From Liolophura sinensis (taxonomy: Eukaryota > Mollusca > Polyplacophora > Chitonida > Chitonidae): a stretch of DNA of 64,000 nucleotides. Both the position numbers and the translations under genes were made by a program. Of this stretch, positions 47,466 through 60,249 are shown one piece after another. Position 1 is the first letter of the stretch. Every line of letters starts with the position of its first letter. The notes under the pieces were generated by a model that was not told the DNA's origin, did no database searches, and was given only the letters and a program-made list of their open reading frames with translations. The stretch is taken from assembly GCF_032854445.1 (NCBI RefSeq), contig NC_088297.1, forward strand, positions 11,434,163 to 11,498,162, written 5' to 3'.

Positions 47466-47735
47466 GGGCCTCCGTGGCTCAGTCGGTTAGCGCGCTAGCG
47501 CAGCGTAATGACCCAGGAGTCTCTCACCAATGCGGTCGCTGTGAGTTCAAGTCTAGCTCATGCTGCTTTCCTCTCCAGCCGTAAGTGGGAAGGTCTTCCA
47601 GCAACCTACGGATGGTCATGGGTTTCCCCCGAGCTCTGCCCGGTTTCCACCCACCAAAATGCTGGCCGCCGTCGTATAAGTGAAATATTTTTGAGTACAG
47701 CGTAAAACACCAATGAAATAAATAAATAAATAAAT
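47466..47735 (+). mobile_element. Full-length V-SINE
   Basis: Head ggcctccgtggctcagtcgg, B-box-like gtgagttcaagtctagc, domain, tail, and (AAAT)n. Flanks aacagaag/aatagaag are a probable, slightly decayed target duplication. Confidence 0.88.
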
Positions 47736-48014
47736 CTAATAGAAGACTTGGGTTTTGGTAAATACATAAGAGATCCCTTTTCATCGATTACATTAAAAAA
47801 ATTGTCTGAGTGATACTAGAATGTATTCTGCTGTTGTAGCAGATTATTCTGTTAAATATAACACGAATATTTTATTAATTCAAAATAAAACTTCTGTTGA
47901 ACTCTATTCTATGTTGAACATAACAGAATTTTTAGATTTGTTTACAGAATATATTCTAGCATTATTCATGTAACATATTTTCTATTCAAATTAACAGATT
48001 ATTTTTTTGACTGT

Positions 48015-48100
48015 ATACGTGTGATTATTTGCCAGCTATCACACTGTCGTCGCTGCTCTGGTTTTACTCTGTATGGTGTACGTCTTTAATTATATTGGTA
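48015..48100 (-). repeat. DR48 fragment
   Basis: Minus strand reads tataattaaagacgtacacc..agagtaaaaccagagcagcgacgacagtgtgatagctggcaaat in pieces; orientation opposite to A1. Confidence 0.7.
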
Positions 48101-48972
48101 AGATTTTCTTATTCTGAAGTCAGTAAACTGCTGTGAGCGAGAGTTGCAAGAGAGTGGTTGTCATCGACAGCAGAAAATATTTATCATTAATGTGCTAAAA
48201 TTATGTTGCAATAAGCTATAGTAAAGATGTCTGTACATGTGTGGTTAGCTTGCATATAACCACCGCCACATTTTCTTTTATATAAACAGCTTCACCTTTA
48301 CTTTAGGATCTTACCTGTATAGACGAAAGTGGAGCAATGTGAAATTTGTTTTGTAATTAACACCACGTTTGCACAAGATATAAATTTGCTGACAGAGCTT
48401 AAACCACCACAGATTGGATTTCAAGTTGTGTTTTGACAAAACAGACTTACATACTCTACAAAAAACTCAGATTTTATATTATTAGGTCGACACATTTTAA
48501 AGTGTTGGAAATTTAGTATTTACAAAAACTATTCTCTTTTAATCTACCATTATTTTTTGTCTAGATCACACCTTCAGGTGTTCTGTTCAGCCGTATAAAT
48601 GTTAAATATCTAGCTATGGCATAACTTTAAAAAAAATCATTACGTAGTAAAATATTTTATTAATTATTGGCACTCACATTTACAGGTTTAAAACTTTTTT
48701 CTCACAATCTCGGATTACATTTCAACACTTAGAAAATATTGAAAATTTAGCCTTTACGTGTTTCCCTTTTTAGGTGAGAAGCATTTTAATTTGCTTTGAT
48801 TCAGCAGGTTTGAACCAATTTTCCAAAAATAGTGTTCTTCATAACAAACATTGGGAAACGGATTTACATGTACACTGTAATAACTGCTAAAGTTTAGCTT
48901 ATGTTCAAGGTGTTTTTATTTGTTAAATACACATGTTTGTTTTTCATTTATTGTATAAATGCATTCATTTAT
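48101..48972. other. Unique AT-rich spacer
   Basis: No gene; no known repeat recognised. Confidence 0.4.
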
Positions 48973-49219
48973 GTAATAAAGTGGATGCGTTTATTGCTTA
49001 AACGGAGTGATTTAAAGTTTTCAGAGTACATGATCAACATTTTAAATCGGTCATATCATTTATTGGGTAAACATGTTATGTCATGTTGTCCCTGCTCTGG
49101 TTGTACCCTCTATGCTCTACGTCTATCACACTGTTGCCGCTGCTCTGGTTGAATGTAATAAAGTGGATGGGTTTATTGCTTAAACAGAACGATTTAAAAT
49201 TTTTAGAGTACATGATCAT
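48973..49219. repeat. 65-bp direct repeats around 1.5 units of the 48-bp minisatellite
   Basis: tgtaataaagtggatg... repeats at 48,973-49,038 and 49,155-49,219. Between them, 49,085-49,154 is a minus-strand piece of the 48-bp array, matching its very first units at 9,609-9,680 including the unusual cattcaaccagag start. Confidence 0.8.
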
Positions 49220-50573
49220 AAAGCAGTCTTGTATTTACTAATAAACTAATTCATACCTTTTTAATGATTTCCAGGACGTAACTTGTTTTTTATGTAATTG
49301 ATGACATGAAGCCACATACGTTGCCATGTTTGAAAATCTTTGTTTGTTTAGTTCAAACAACCAAGCCACAACAAACAGTTTAACAGTTCATTCTTGGGTC
49401 AACTTTCGGCTGTAGATGAGACAAGGGCGTTACGCTTATTAACAGACTTTTTTGAGTTTCGTTTTGTTCATTTGTTACGACGAAGCTTTATGGGTGGAGC
49501 CGGCCAAAACCACCATCCTTTGGAAAGTTACTGGCGGAATTTTCCAATGGTGACGTACAGTTACGCGCACCATTTTGGTGATACAGATGTCGTATTTAGC
49601 AGACGTTAGACTGCACAAATGGTCACACGAGAGGGTTGTAGACGAACTCTTGTCACCAAGCCCCATAGGCAGTAAGAGCGGGAAATTCCCTGTCCATAAC
49701 AGGGGTCGAACCCACATCTCTCTTCATATAACATCTGTCCTCATTCTTGTTATTTGTTAGAAAATTGTCATCTACCCGGACTTGTGTGAAGATTTACCCA
49801 GGTATCCACAGGCTACCTAAATAGATAAATAAATTTGTCCAGCAGTGCCTTTTATAGCGCAGTGTGAATATGAACGAACCAAAAAAAAAATGAATGTGTC
49901 AGGTTTTGTTAGATTTACTCACCTTGATAAAATGCCTGTGTTGTTCACTCAAATAAGGAGTTGTGCTCCTGTAAAGGAAGTTCTTTATATACACACACCT
50001 GTGTTACCTGGCCTTGTAACCTGATTGAAGGCTTGGCTTGTTCAGGCCAATCTTGTCATGTGAGCAGACCAGGCAAAACTGAATTAACCCACTCAATCCT
50101 GATTTTCATTCTCAGCGCTTAAGTGGGGTGTATACAACATCAACAGTCATGTCGTTCTGTGAAACATTTACAGGATGGAAAAGAAGCGTTCAAGGGTTGA
50201 AATCCAGGACAACAGTCGCGTGAGTAGGCCCACAATGTGGTGGCTTCAGTCTTGTATTACACTAATACTATAATACTGATATTAGACTAGTTTGACGCGT
50301 AATATCAAACGGCATTCTAATTATTTGAGCTATAAAATAAAAAGTTTTTGCGAAATCATTACTGTAATATTCGGACATTTTACAGAATTAACGAAACGTG
50401 TAACATAAACTGACTGTTTACTGATCAATTCAAGATGGCGGAGACCATAAAAGCACAAAGCGTTATATGTGGTCACTTGAACATTTCTACAAGGTGCGAG
50501 TCATACAATAATATCTTTTCAACTCTCCTTGGTGATAAAATGGTTTAACTTAAAGTTATTCTTAAAGAAGGTT

Positions 50574-50592
50574 ACTTTTTACAGTGTAGTTA
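50574..50592. other. Empty site matching the SINE insertion at 30,205
   Basis: Reads acttttt acagtgtagtt without interruption; only one copy of the sequence that is duplicated around the SINE in A. Confidence 0.9.
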
Positions 50593-51644
50593 CCTGATTG
50601 TTTACGAAGGCTTTTGGGGTGTTCCCCTGCCGATCCCCAGAGCTTTTTTGGGCTGTCCTAACCAGACTTTCTCTTGAAATTTTGTTGAGTGTAGTTAGAT
50701 TCATTTTTCCAGTTTACCTGCTTGAAGATTGTTCGACACCGGTTTTCATTTCTTTTTGGACCATTTATCAGCTCTGCAAATGCTCAAAGTCTTTTGCTAT
50801 GGTCAGACTATCTGTACAAAGAAGTCACTCTTTCACTTTTTACTGTTCGTGCCACAAACAAGTTTGTCACAAATAGATTCTTCGGTCAGATATAGATTAT
50901 ATAATAATAAATATGACTGTGATGTTTGGCTTGGAAGTATAGGACTCCTCGAATTTTCGGAAGAGTGGATAAGTTTAATGACCTCATCCTCTTCGAAATG
51001 GAGGGTGTTGTTGATTTCTCTCCCACCCTGCCCACTTCCCACATAGAGACACCTTAGGACACTAACCGTCTTAAGAATAACATATACTGAAGCCACCAAT
51101 ATTTAAAGGGTAAGACAGCACGTGACTAATGTTTATGTCAACTGAGAGGCTACAGTTCAAAGTATCTTATTACAGGCGTTAAATATTTTTTTTTAGATTT
51201 TTTTCAACCCAGTAAATTTTTAGTGAAACCTCCTGACACAACTTCGGCAAGTCTTCATTATCGAGAGCAAGGTGACGTCACGTTTACTCTAGCTTTCTTA
51301 CGTCCAACGTATTTTCTGTATAATAGTCGAAGCAGTAGCATGCAGCGACGCTGTTTAAATAGCCTGCAGATGCACGGCCGATGTACTTCTGGTTCTGGTT
51401 GTAGCATTTCGAGAGTATTGCTGGTGATTTTGAGCCCTATTAGATGAGTACAAAATTACAATCACATTGGTGTACACCTAGATTCATGCTCAATTCATAA
51501 ACAAATGGTTATAATTCTGAGCACCACTGGGGCTGCAATCGAGTGTCGCTGGATTTGATGCTTTCATTGTAGCAGTGGCTTCTAAGATGAGGGCTCGTTT
51601 CTACAAAGGGCGAGTCACCTTGGCTGCGTTTCAATAACTGTCTG

Positions 51645-53483
51645 ACACAAGCAGACATTCACAGACAAACAAACAGGCAGAAAAACAGACAGAGGCAGAC
51701 AGACACAGACAGAGGCAGACAGACACAGACACACAAACTGAGAAACAGACACAGAGAGCCAAACAGACGAGCAGGCAAACAGAGAGAGACACAGTCACAG
51801 ACAGACACACAGAAAGACAGAAACAGGAGGCAGACTGGCAGAAAAACAGACGCAGACAGACAGGTTGACAGACACAGACAGGGACACAAACAGACAGACA
51901 AACAGACACGGGCAGAGAAACAGAGACAGGCAGACAAACACGCGCAGGAGGACAGGCACACAAACAGACACAGACAGACAGACAGACAGACAGACACAGA
52001 CAGACAGACACAGACACACCGGCAGACAAACAGACTCAGACATACAGGTAGACGCGCAGACCCAGTTAAACAAACATACACAGGCAGACAGACACAGGCA
52101 GACCAACACAGGCAGACAGATAGAGACAGACAGTCAGACAAACACAGGCAGAGAAACAGGCACAGACATACATAGACAGACAGGCAGAATAACAGATACA
52201 GACATACAGGTAGACAGGCAGACAGGGACAGGCAAAGAAAAAGACACAGGCAGACAGATAGAGACAGACGGGCAGACAAATCGACATAGGCAGACAGAGA
52301 CAAAGGCGAACAGGCAGACAAACAGAAACAGGGAGACAGGTTGACAAAGAGACACACGCAGAGAGGTTGGCAAATAGACATCGACAGACAGGTAAAAACA
52401 GACACAGACAAATAGACAGAGAAGCAGACAGACAAACAGACACAGGCAGACAAACAGACACAGGCGGACAGGCACATAAACTTAGACAGACAGACAAGCA
52501 CACAGACACAGACAAACAAACAGGCACAGGCAGACAAACAGACACAGGCACACAGACAGGCAGACGAACAGAAAACAAGACAGATAGACACAAACAGACC
52601 GGCTGAGAAACAGACACAGACAGACAGGCAGACAGGCAGACAAACAGAACCAGTTAGACAAACAGAAACAGGCAGACAGACACAGACAAACAGACACAGG
52701 CAGACAAAGAGACTCAGATACAGACAGGAGGATAGGCAGACACATGCAGATAAACAGGCACAGACAGAGACAGAGAAACATACACAGGCAGACAAAGAGA
52801 CATATGTAGAGAAAGTCAGACAGGCAGACAAAAATAAGCAGGCAGAGATATGGACACACGCAAGCAGACAAAAAGACACAGGCAGACAGGGAAACGGAGG
52901 CGGACAGACAAAGGCAGACAAACAGACACAGGCGCACAGAGAGACAAACAAACAGGCACAGGCAGACAAGCACAGACAGAAAAACAGACACAGACAGACA
53001 AACACAGACACACAGGCTGGGAAACAGACACGGACAAACAGGCAGACAAACAGAACCAGTTAGACAAACAAACACAGGCAGACAGGCACAGACAAACAGA
53101 CAGAGGCGGACAAAGAGACACAGACAGGAGGATAGGCAGACACATGCAGACAAACAGACACAGACAGAGAAACAGACACAGGCAGAAAAAGAGACAAAGG
53201 TAGAGAAAGGCTGACAGGCAGACAGACGGTCTTAGGCAGAGAAATAGACACAGACAAGCAGACAAAAAGACATAGGCAGACAGGGAGACACAGGCAGACA
53301 GGCACAAGCAGACAAACAGACACAAGCAGATAGACAGGCAGACAAACACACAGATGCAAACAGGCAGACAGACAAACACAGAGACAGGCATACAAACAGA
53401 CACAGGTAGACAAACAGACATAGACAGAGGCAGACAGGCACACAAACACACACAGACACAGGCAGGCAGGCAAGCAGATAGAA
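51645..53483. repeat. CTGT-type array, inverted copy (ACAG on plus), 1.8 kb
   Basis: cagacagacaaacagacaca-type repeats, nearly T-free on the plus strand. Somewhat longer than its partner at 26,285-27,971; repeat order is only partly conserved. Confidence 0.95.
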
Positions 53484-54385
53484 TACACATATTCTTTTAA
53501 TTCCACATAACCATTCTATTAGACTAACAGGATATTCTGTTGAATATGACAGAGTATTGTGTTATAATAACAGAGGACACTCTAGCACCTCTTAGACAAG
53601 GTATTTCTGCAAACATTTCCAGTATTCACATAATTTGAAAACAATTTTTGTTACTTACTCCAGTATGTGAGTATAACAGGAAGTAGCTGACTTGTTTTCA
53701 TGGCGGAGTGAATGAACGAACGAATGGTTATAGCTTAACATCTCATCTTTAGTATTTTGGCCATATCCTGTCAATTTTCGAGATTGAAAAACTGTTTGGA
53801 AAAACCCAGATCTTTGATTTTGTGGATTGTGAAAGGAGATCACATTATATGAGCAGTTTTGCATGCTTCTTTTTCATAGACTTTTATTTCGTACGTTAGT
53901 ACGTCGAAAATGGACGGACGGTCCGAAACGGAATCTTAATCTTGGTCAATCTAGGTGTCTTGGTGAAGCCATCTTCATTTCAGTGCCACGACCCGTTTGA
54001 AGGGAAAAATAGATTGGACTGATGGACTGACAGACCTATGCGCTTATAGAAGTGGTGTAGACTTCCCGGTGTAGGTCGAGGACTAACAACCGTTCAGTTC
54101 GGCATACACCAGAATTTAAGACTTGACTCAACTCAGCTGGTTGTGCGGAGTTGGTCCCGTTCGCTGATGGCCTTGAGAGTTATAGACTGACAGACATAAC
54201 GACTTGAGTACAACTCCAGTTGAGTCGGGTCTTTATTTCACATACACAAGTGCTTAGGGCAAGTTGCAACAGTCGAGTTAAGTTAAGCTGGTCATAAGAT
54301 GCCGCATATTTTAAGTTTTTGCGACGAAATTATTACTGTTATGCTGTCTAAGCAATCAGAGTTGTTTTTGTTTTCTTTATTACAG
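53484..54385. other. 5' flank of fucosyltransferase copy 2
   Basis: Counterpart of 24,893-25,800. Ends in acceptor TTTTCTTTATTACAG at 54,385. No start exon identified. Confidence 0.45.
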
Positions 54386-55481
54386 ATTCACAGTAGGGCT
54401 CTTGTGCGGAATTGTGGTAACTTTCTATACCATCAATTTAAAACCACAAATTTTGACGACGGTGAAGATCAAAGGAGCAACAGTGATGACTTTGGCGAGA
54501 AAGCAAGAGGATAAACATATAAACAGTACAGGTTTGATTGTTGTTCTAGACTGGGCGGGATATAACATAAATGGACCCAAGACTTACTTACGTGAGAACT
54601 GTTTAGTAAGTCGTGACCGCTCTCTTCTAAACCAAAGCCATGTTGTCTTTATTGCACACAGCCGGCAGCGTGAAAAGGACTTCCCCAAATTCCGCCGCCC
54701 TGAACAACGCTGGATCTGGTTCATGGATGAATGTCCAATGAACAGCTTCTTCATGCATAAATATGATTACGAAGCTACCAGGGATATGTTCAACTGGACA
54801 ATGACTTATCGCACCACATCGGACGTGTATATACCGTACGGGTGGACAACTCGTCGAGAGACGCAAGTACCGATTCCTAGCTCAATAGGTAACCGATCTG
54901 GTGTCGCGGTGAGCATCATATCGAACTGTAGTCCTTTAGTTCATAACAATCGATTTAGCTATGTGCGCAAATTGCAAAAGTATACAAGCGTGGAAATTTA
55001 CGGCAACTGCGTCAATAGAAAGTGTGGGAAATATGATCGTGGGTTGCCAATGGGTAACTGCCAAGAAGTGAAAAACTTCTTGTTCTTTTTGGCTTTCGAG
55101 AATAGCAACTGCAAAGAGTACGTAAGTGAGAAAACATTTGCTCATGGTTTCAGTATGGGCACAGTTCCGGTGGTTATGGGCGCACCCAAATCGGACTACA
55201 TTGCTATTACTCCGCCAAATAGTTTTATACACGTAGATGATTTTTCCGGTCCTAAAGAACTGGGAGAATATTTGACATTTTTGTCGAAGAACAAAGCAGA
55301 ATATATGAAATATCACGAGTGGCGAAGGTACTATATAATTTCGTACAGGACACAGTATGTGGATGACGAGCCTGTTTGGGAGGCTTTGTGCAAAGCCCTT
55401 AAAAATGACACAGGTATACCGAAAAGATATGGAGATATGGCTGAATTTTGGACAACAAAAGACTGCAAGGGCCCCGGATAG
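54386..55481 (+). CDS. Alpha-1,3-fucosyltransferase (GT10), copy 2, last exon
   Basis: Same enzyme type and Golgi type II layout as the copy at 23,797-24,892. The visible exon encodes 364 residues to the stop at 55,479-55,481, without frameshift or internal stop. Signal-anchor FTVGLLCGIVVTFYTINL, QRWIWFMDECP, FNWTMTYRTTSDVYIPYGW, FLFFLAFENS, YVSEK and PPNSFIHVDDF are all kept. I count 17 residue differences from copy 1 (about 95% identity). None falls in these motifs except a Tyr-to-Phe change next to LAFENS. There is no in-frame ATG at the same place as copy 1: the Met of TTMKIK in copy 1 is Val here. This supports an upstream start exon. Whether both are expressed cannot be told. Confidence 0.93.
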
Positions 55482-56898
55482 TGGCTACTTGATGTTGTGT
55501 ATTTCCAGCTCATATCAGTAATTGTGCTTTACCATATTTTCCATCTTGTGAAGTCTTGTGATTTGGCCGGTTTGAACCATTGGCTATCCAGACAAATATT
55601 GTTCCTTCAACGTCACATGACATTTTACGAAAAGGATTTACGAAACCTAACTATCAAATAGGTATTTGTTCAGTATTGTCACTAACTACGGCGGTAAAAA
55701 AATAAACACAGTTATTTTTCATTTTTGTATCATGAGTAAAGTTAGTACAATGTTTTCAGAGGCGATTCTGGATCAGTATAGCCACATGGCAGGTGTAGGG
55801 CCCGTACTTAGACTTATTGCCTCAACCCCGCTCTCTTCTTCCACAAACACTTGTTTTGACAGTGTTGACAAATTTCATCGCTTGCCTAGCTTGATAACGC
55901 CTTGCCTTTAAGTCATTTTCAACTCGTAATATAAATACTGGAAGTGTTTTACTTCTTAGAACACGCCATAAACTATCTATTTATATATTCATGGCAAGTG
56001 TTCAACGCGCCTGCGCAAAATATTTCACTTACTACATAGTTGTCAGGTTTATGATAAGAGAAACCGGAGTATCCGGGGTAAACCACCAACATTTACCGGG
56101 TAGGCCCCTACCAGACAATGAGAGCTGCACTCTAAACAAAGAGAGCTACGTGTAGATTCAAAAACGCGAGCTAAGTGTTAAATAACCAAATAGTTGAAGC
56201 TTGCCAGCGCCAGCTTGTGAGCCATCACACAGAGAGTACGTTTCATGAATGCTCTAATCCACTATAGCATTCTAAGTTTTAGATCATTGTTTCACATTGA
56301 CTTACAAGGCAATAGAGACAGCTAAATTACTAACAAGCTAAAAGACGAGTAAATTTGTCAATAGCTGATGATCTGGCGTGCAGTGTCGTGAAAGTCTACT
56401 TGTCCCACATTACGCACACGACCAGCATTTCACCGAATGGCAACGGTCACGTAAATAACCGTGGAGGGATGTGTACAAAATATCAACGCACGAAGCAATT
56501 TTATATTGCTTTTTCTCAGTATTACACAACGTGTTAACTCAATAATCGGGATAAGTATTCGTTATCGACTGTGGCTTGAATTTTTTCACAGTTTAGGACA
56601 GTAATTTGGCAGCGTGGAAACAGAGTGGCCTGTAATCACAGTTCACGCTCTATGTGATACCAACGCTGAACACACGCACTACTGAGTGATTTAAACTCTG
56701 ATAAAACGTAAAAACAGCCTTTCTTTGTAATGTGGCTTGTGAAAAATGTCAGGTAATCTTTGTTGACATTAATTTACCGATCACCTGCCTGGCTTTTTTC
56801 AGGGGCACAAAAGACACCTCTTTCCTTTAGGAGCTTCTCAAGTTCACAAAGGTTCAGCTTTCCAATTTTTTCCATCATTTGTCAAGTCTAAATTACTT
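55482..56898. other. 3' flank of fucosyltransferase copy 2
   Basis: Non-coding; aligns inverted with 22,310-23,796 and contains the V-SINE remnant 55,975-56,115. Confidence 0.5.
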
Positions 56899-57395
56899 TT
56901 CATTAAACTTTTTCACACCTCCATGTTACAGCAAATGTTTTAAAAAAATAGTTACTTGACATGTTTCACATGTCACATGATACTGTTAGACTTTTCTTAC
57001 CTTCATAGTTCTTCTTCAAAGAGTTCGAACGGTTTAATACTTAGTGAGAGAATGGAGATATATATAGTGATAGGAACCCTCATATTGGGCTTGGTCGACC
57101 CCTCGACCGGTGTGAGGGTATCCTCTCTCTGATTAACAGTGTAACTAATATTAACGTGCACCGGTTTTGTTTTCAATGCACACGATCCGTCTGACATTGT
57201 CAGTACCGACGACATTGCATTCCTAGTTGTATGTACAACATTACAACTCAGTCTATCTGTTGAAGTTGCCAAAGAATTAATTCTGAAGTGCAAAATTGGA
57301 TACTGTTACATTCGGACAGTAAATTCGGACAGTAAATTTTCTATTCGCCCAGGTATGTCTGAAGTTGGTGTACGGTGACCCACCCTCTACATGCC
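56899..57395. other. C-only segment of about 0.5 kb
   Basis: At the matching place in A (near 22,300-22,315) the flanks are joined. A 96-codon minus frame (57,293-57,003) occupies part of it and is unrecognised. The duplicated acattcggacagtaaattcg motif at its end suggests an insertion or a local duplication. Confidence 0.45.
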
Positions 57396-57599
57396 AAGCT
57401 TTGGAGATAAGGTCTCAAGCCTTATCTAGGTCTGGCATATCTAGGCGACATAATAGACACTGATGTATTAGACACCAAAGCAAAATGGGCGTGTCAGTCT
57501 TTTATGCAGCGGGTGGGGTCGATGACGGATGAAACACAACCGTTAAGTCGATCAATAACCTTATAAATGTCGGGTTACCATGGTTACGTTTGCATGTAT

Positions 57600-58135
57600 G
57601 TGTGTTTGGAGTTTAACGTCGTACTTAACAATATTTCAGTCAAATGACAGCGAGGAGTCATGAGGGGTGTGCTCATATACTGTGTCCTTTTGTGTCAGGG
57701 CGAGTCCATGTCACCAAAATGATACCGCCACTGATGTATCATGTCGAAGACACCAGATATGACACCAAACACAGTCACATTATATTGACACCGGATCAAC
57801 CATTCCTGGGTCCTTGCTCTAAACTGTTAGTGTTGAGCGCCAAGCTAGACAGCAGGCTACATCATAAATGACTGAAAACATTTGTTCCGTCATATGGCAA
57901 GTAGGAGTCATTAGGTGCAAGTACATACATTGTACTATGTGTCATCTCGTGGCAGGGCGAGTCGGTGTCGCCACTGATGTATCATGCAAGAAACACCAGA
58001 CATGACACCACACCCAGTCACATTATACTGACACTGGGCCAACTCTAATCTATCAGCGCTGAGCGTCATCCGAGGCAGCAACAAATACCATTTTAAAAGT
58101 CTTTGGTATGGCACTCCCACAGGTCACAGCTAAGC
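57600..58135 (-). mobile_element. Two SINE family 3-like copies
   Basis: About 57,600-57,880 and 57,882-58,135; inverted counterparts of 21,352-22,012. The first ends gtgtttggagtttaacgtcg on the plus strand. Confidence 0.6.
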
Positions 58136-58781
58136 GGTTACAACTTCATGAACACCGCTAGCAGATCTAGATAATTTACGCGAGGGGTCAGCCTGTTCAG
58201 TAATTACAGCTTTACTGATTCGGGTGAATTTATTTGTCGTCCGTCAAAGGCTTCTACCACTTTCACCTGTGGCGTGGTTTTCCGCCTCCTCGGAAAAACT
58301 GCTGGCTATGGCGATAAGAGTTGTCGCTCTTGAAGTAGGATTTCGTCTTCTAAAAAAAGTACTATTGTCCGTAGGGTGTAGATGACCTTATTGTCGAGTG
58401 TGTTGTCTTCTCTGGCATCCGGCATCATTTTACAAGGGTCATCACCAGATAAGTTATTTAGATATTGTCCAGCTTTGATCAACCAGGGTCCACAGTTAAG
58501 AGGAATTCTCTAATTAAAGGATGACAGTATGATAAATGACAAGCTGTAGTGGACAGGGCAAGCTGACGATGGTTGGTCCACAACTGCCCGTGAATGTGTA
58601 ACTTCTTCGGGCGTAGGGGTTGACGGTAGCGTTCAGCTGATGTATGATGTATGTTCAACTCGTGGGAAATATACACAAAGTCACTTTTAGGGTAAACTGG
58701 TGTAAAATATACGTAATCGAATAAAGAGACAATGAGCGATACAAGAAAATATAAGTCAGACCATAAGTAACACGCGAATTT

Positions 58782-58882
58782 CCCTTGGGCTCTTCGCAGT
58801 TTCCTTCTTCCATATTGCTGGCCGCTGTGGAATAAGTAAAATATTCTTGATTAAGGCGTAAAAAACCAATCAAATAAAAAAC
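58782..58882 (+). mobile_element. V-SINE 3' part, third copy
   Basis: Inverted orthologue of 20,523-20,640 and 38,398-38,505. Confidence 0.65.
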
Positions 58883-59516
58883 ATAAAGCTAACAAATCTA
58901 AGCCTTGTGCGTCTATGTGACACGTGAATTAACTTAACCTGCGGTTCGCAGTTAGTGGTTAGCTATTCAAAGGGAACAAGTCATTATTTCTATAAATTAT
59001 GTATTGGGCTATATCTCCATTATTACTACACCTACAAACATCATCCTTGGTACATTAATGACTCTTAATGCGGGCTATCACCTGATCTTGCATTCTTAAC
59101 GTAACCGAAATGTATCGTTTTTTCGCTAAAAAACATTCGCCCTCCGGTAAACGAATAACTTTTTTTATAAATGTAATATGCGCTTTGAATGGGGACGTAC
59201 TAGCAGATTTGTGGCAACAGTACTTCAAAAATTGGGCTTTTCTACTGTTTTCCTATTTGTCATTTGCTACACTTTGACAGAAGATGCCATTATTGAAAGT
59301 TGAATTTTACGTGATGTAGATACATAAATAATACATTCCAACTGAAATTTTACAACAACAATCAAAGATATTTTATATTCTTTAGCGTGTCTCATGGTTT
59401 ATGCCTAACGTTATGACATTGGCGAAGAAATCGAAGAAAGTGTTCCCCAGAGTTTCTATGGAAACATTACAGAATTAAATGTTGTGGGCACAACCTTTTC
59501 TGTTATAGAACTTTAC

Positions 59517-59825
59517 ATGGGCTGAAGACAGCTTCGGTCGGGTCACACGACTGAGCTCTTTAAAAATGGCACGTTTTGCTGTCTTGATTGGCGCTTATCA
59601 CTGAGAGGCTAGAGCAATGGAACAACACTGGTTGGCAAAGTGTTATTATAGTGTGAATGGGTGGGGTGGCAAGTCTGGTGTCTTCGGCATGATACGTCAA
59701 TGGCAGCAGCACTTTGGCTGCATGGACACGCCCTGTCACAAGAAGGCAGTGTGTGTATACACATCTCGTCGTCATATGACTGAAAAATTATTCAGTACGA
59801 CGTAAAACGCCAGACATGCATACGC
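59517..59825 (+). mobile_element. SINE family 3, third copy
   Basis: tgaagacagcttcggtcggg through gtcatatgactgaaaaatta; inverted orthologue of 18,843-19,142. Confidence 0.65.
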
Positions 59826-60249
59826 ACATACACAGACGCATGCGCGCATACAATCGGTGTAAACAGTGTCACTCCGAGAGCATGTTATTTTAATTTGGTA
59901 ACTTTAGGGTCATACTATTTGGACTGATATTCACTGAGAACACCATGTCCTTTTGTCATGGAGTAGAACCGAAGATTTTCAAACCACAGTTCACTGCTAT
60001 ATTTCCTATATGTGTGAACACAATATGGGTGTACCACAAGTGTTGTATTAATACATTATTCATGAATTTTGTGACATTTGGGTTACCTCTCCAGTCTACG
60101 TTATGAACAAGAATGGAACGGAATACAGTGATTACAAACCACGAAGAACTGACAAGAACAGCAGGGCATTGTCTTCATTGACCATGTTACATTTAGTCCT
60201 CTCCTTGAATTCCTGAAATTCCTATACGTGTACATTTGCTATTTAATTT

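Noticed and set aside
51631-53506. Cys-rich 450-codon minus frame
   Set aside because: Same microsatellite in the other arm.
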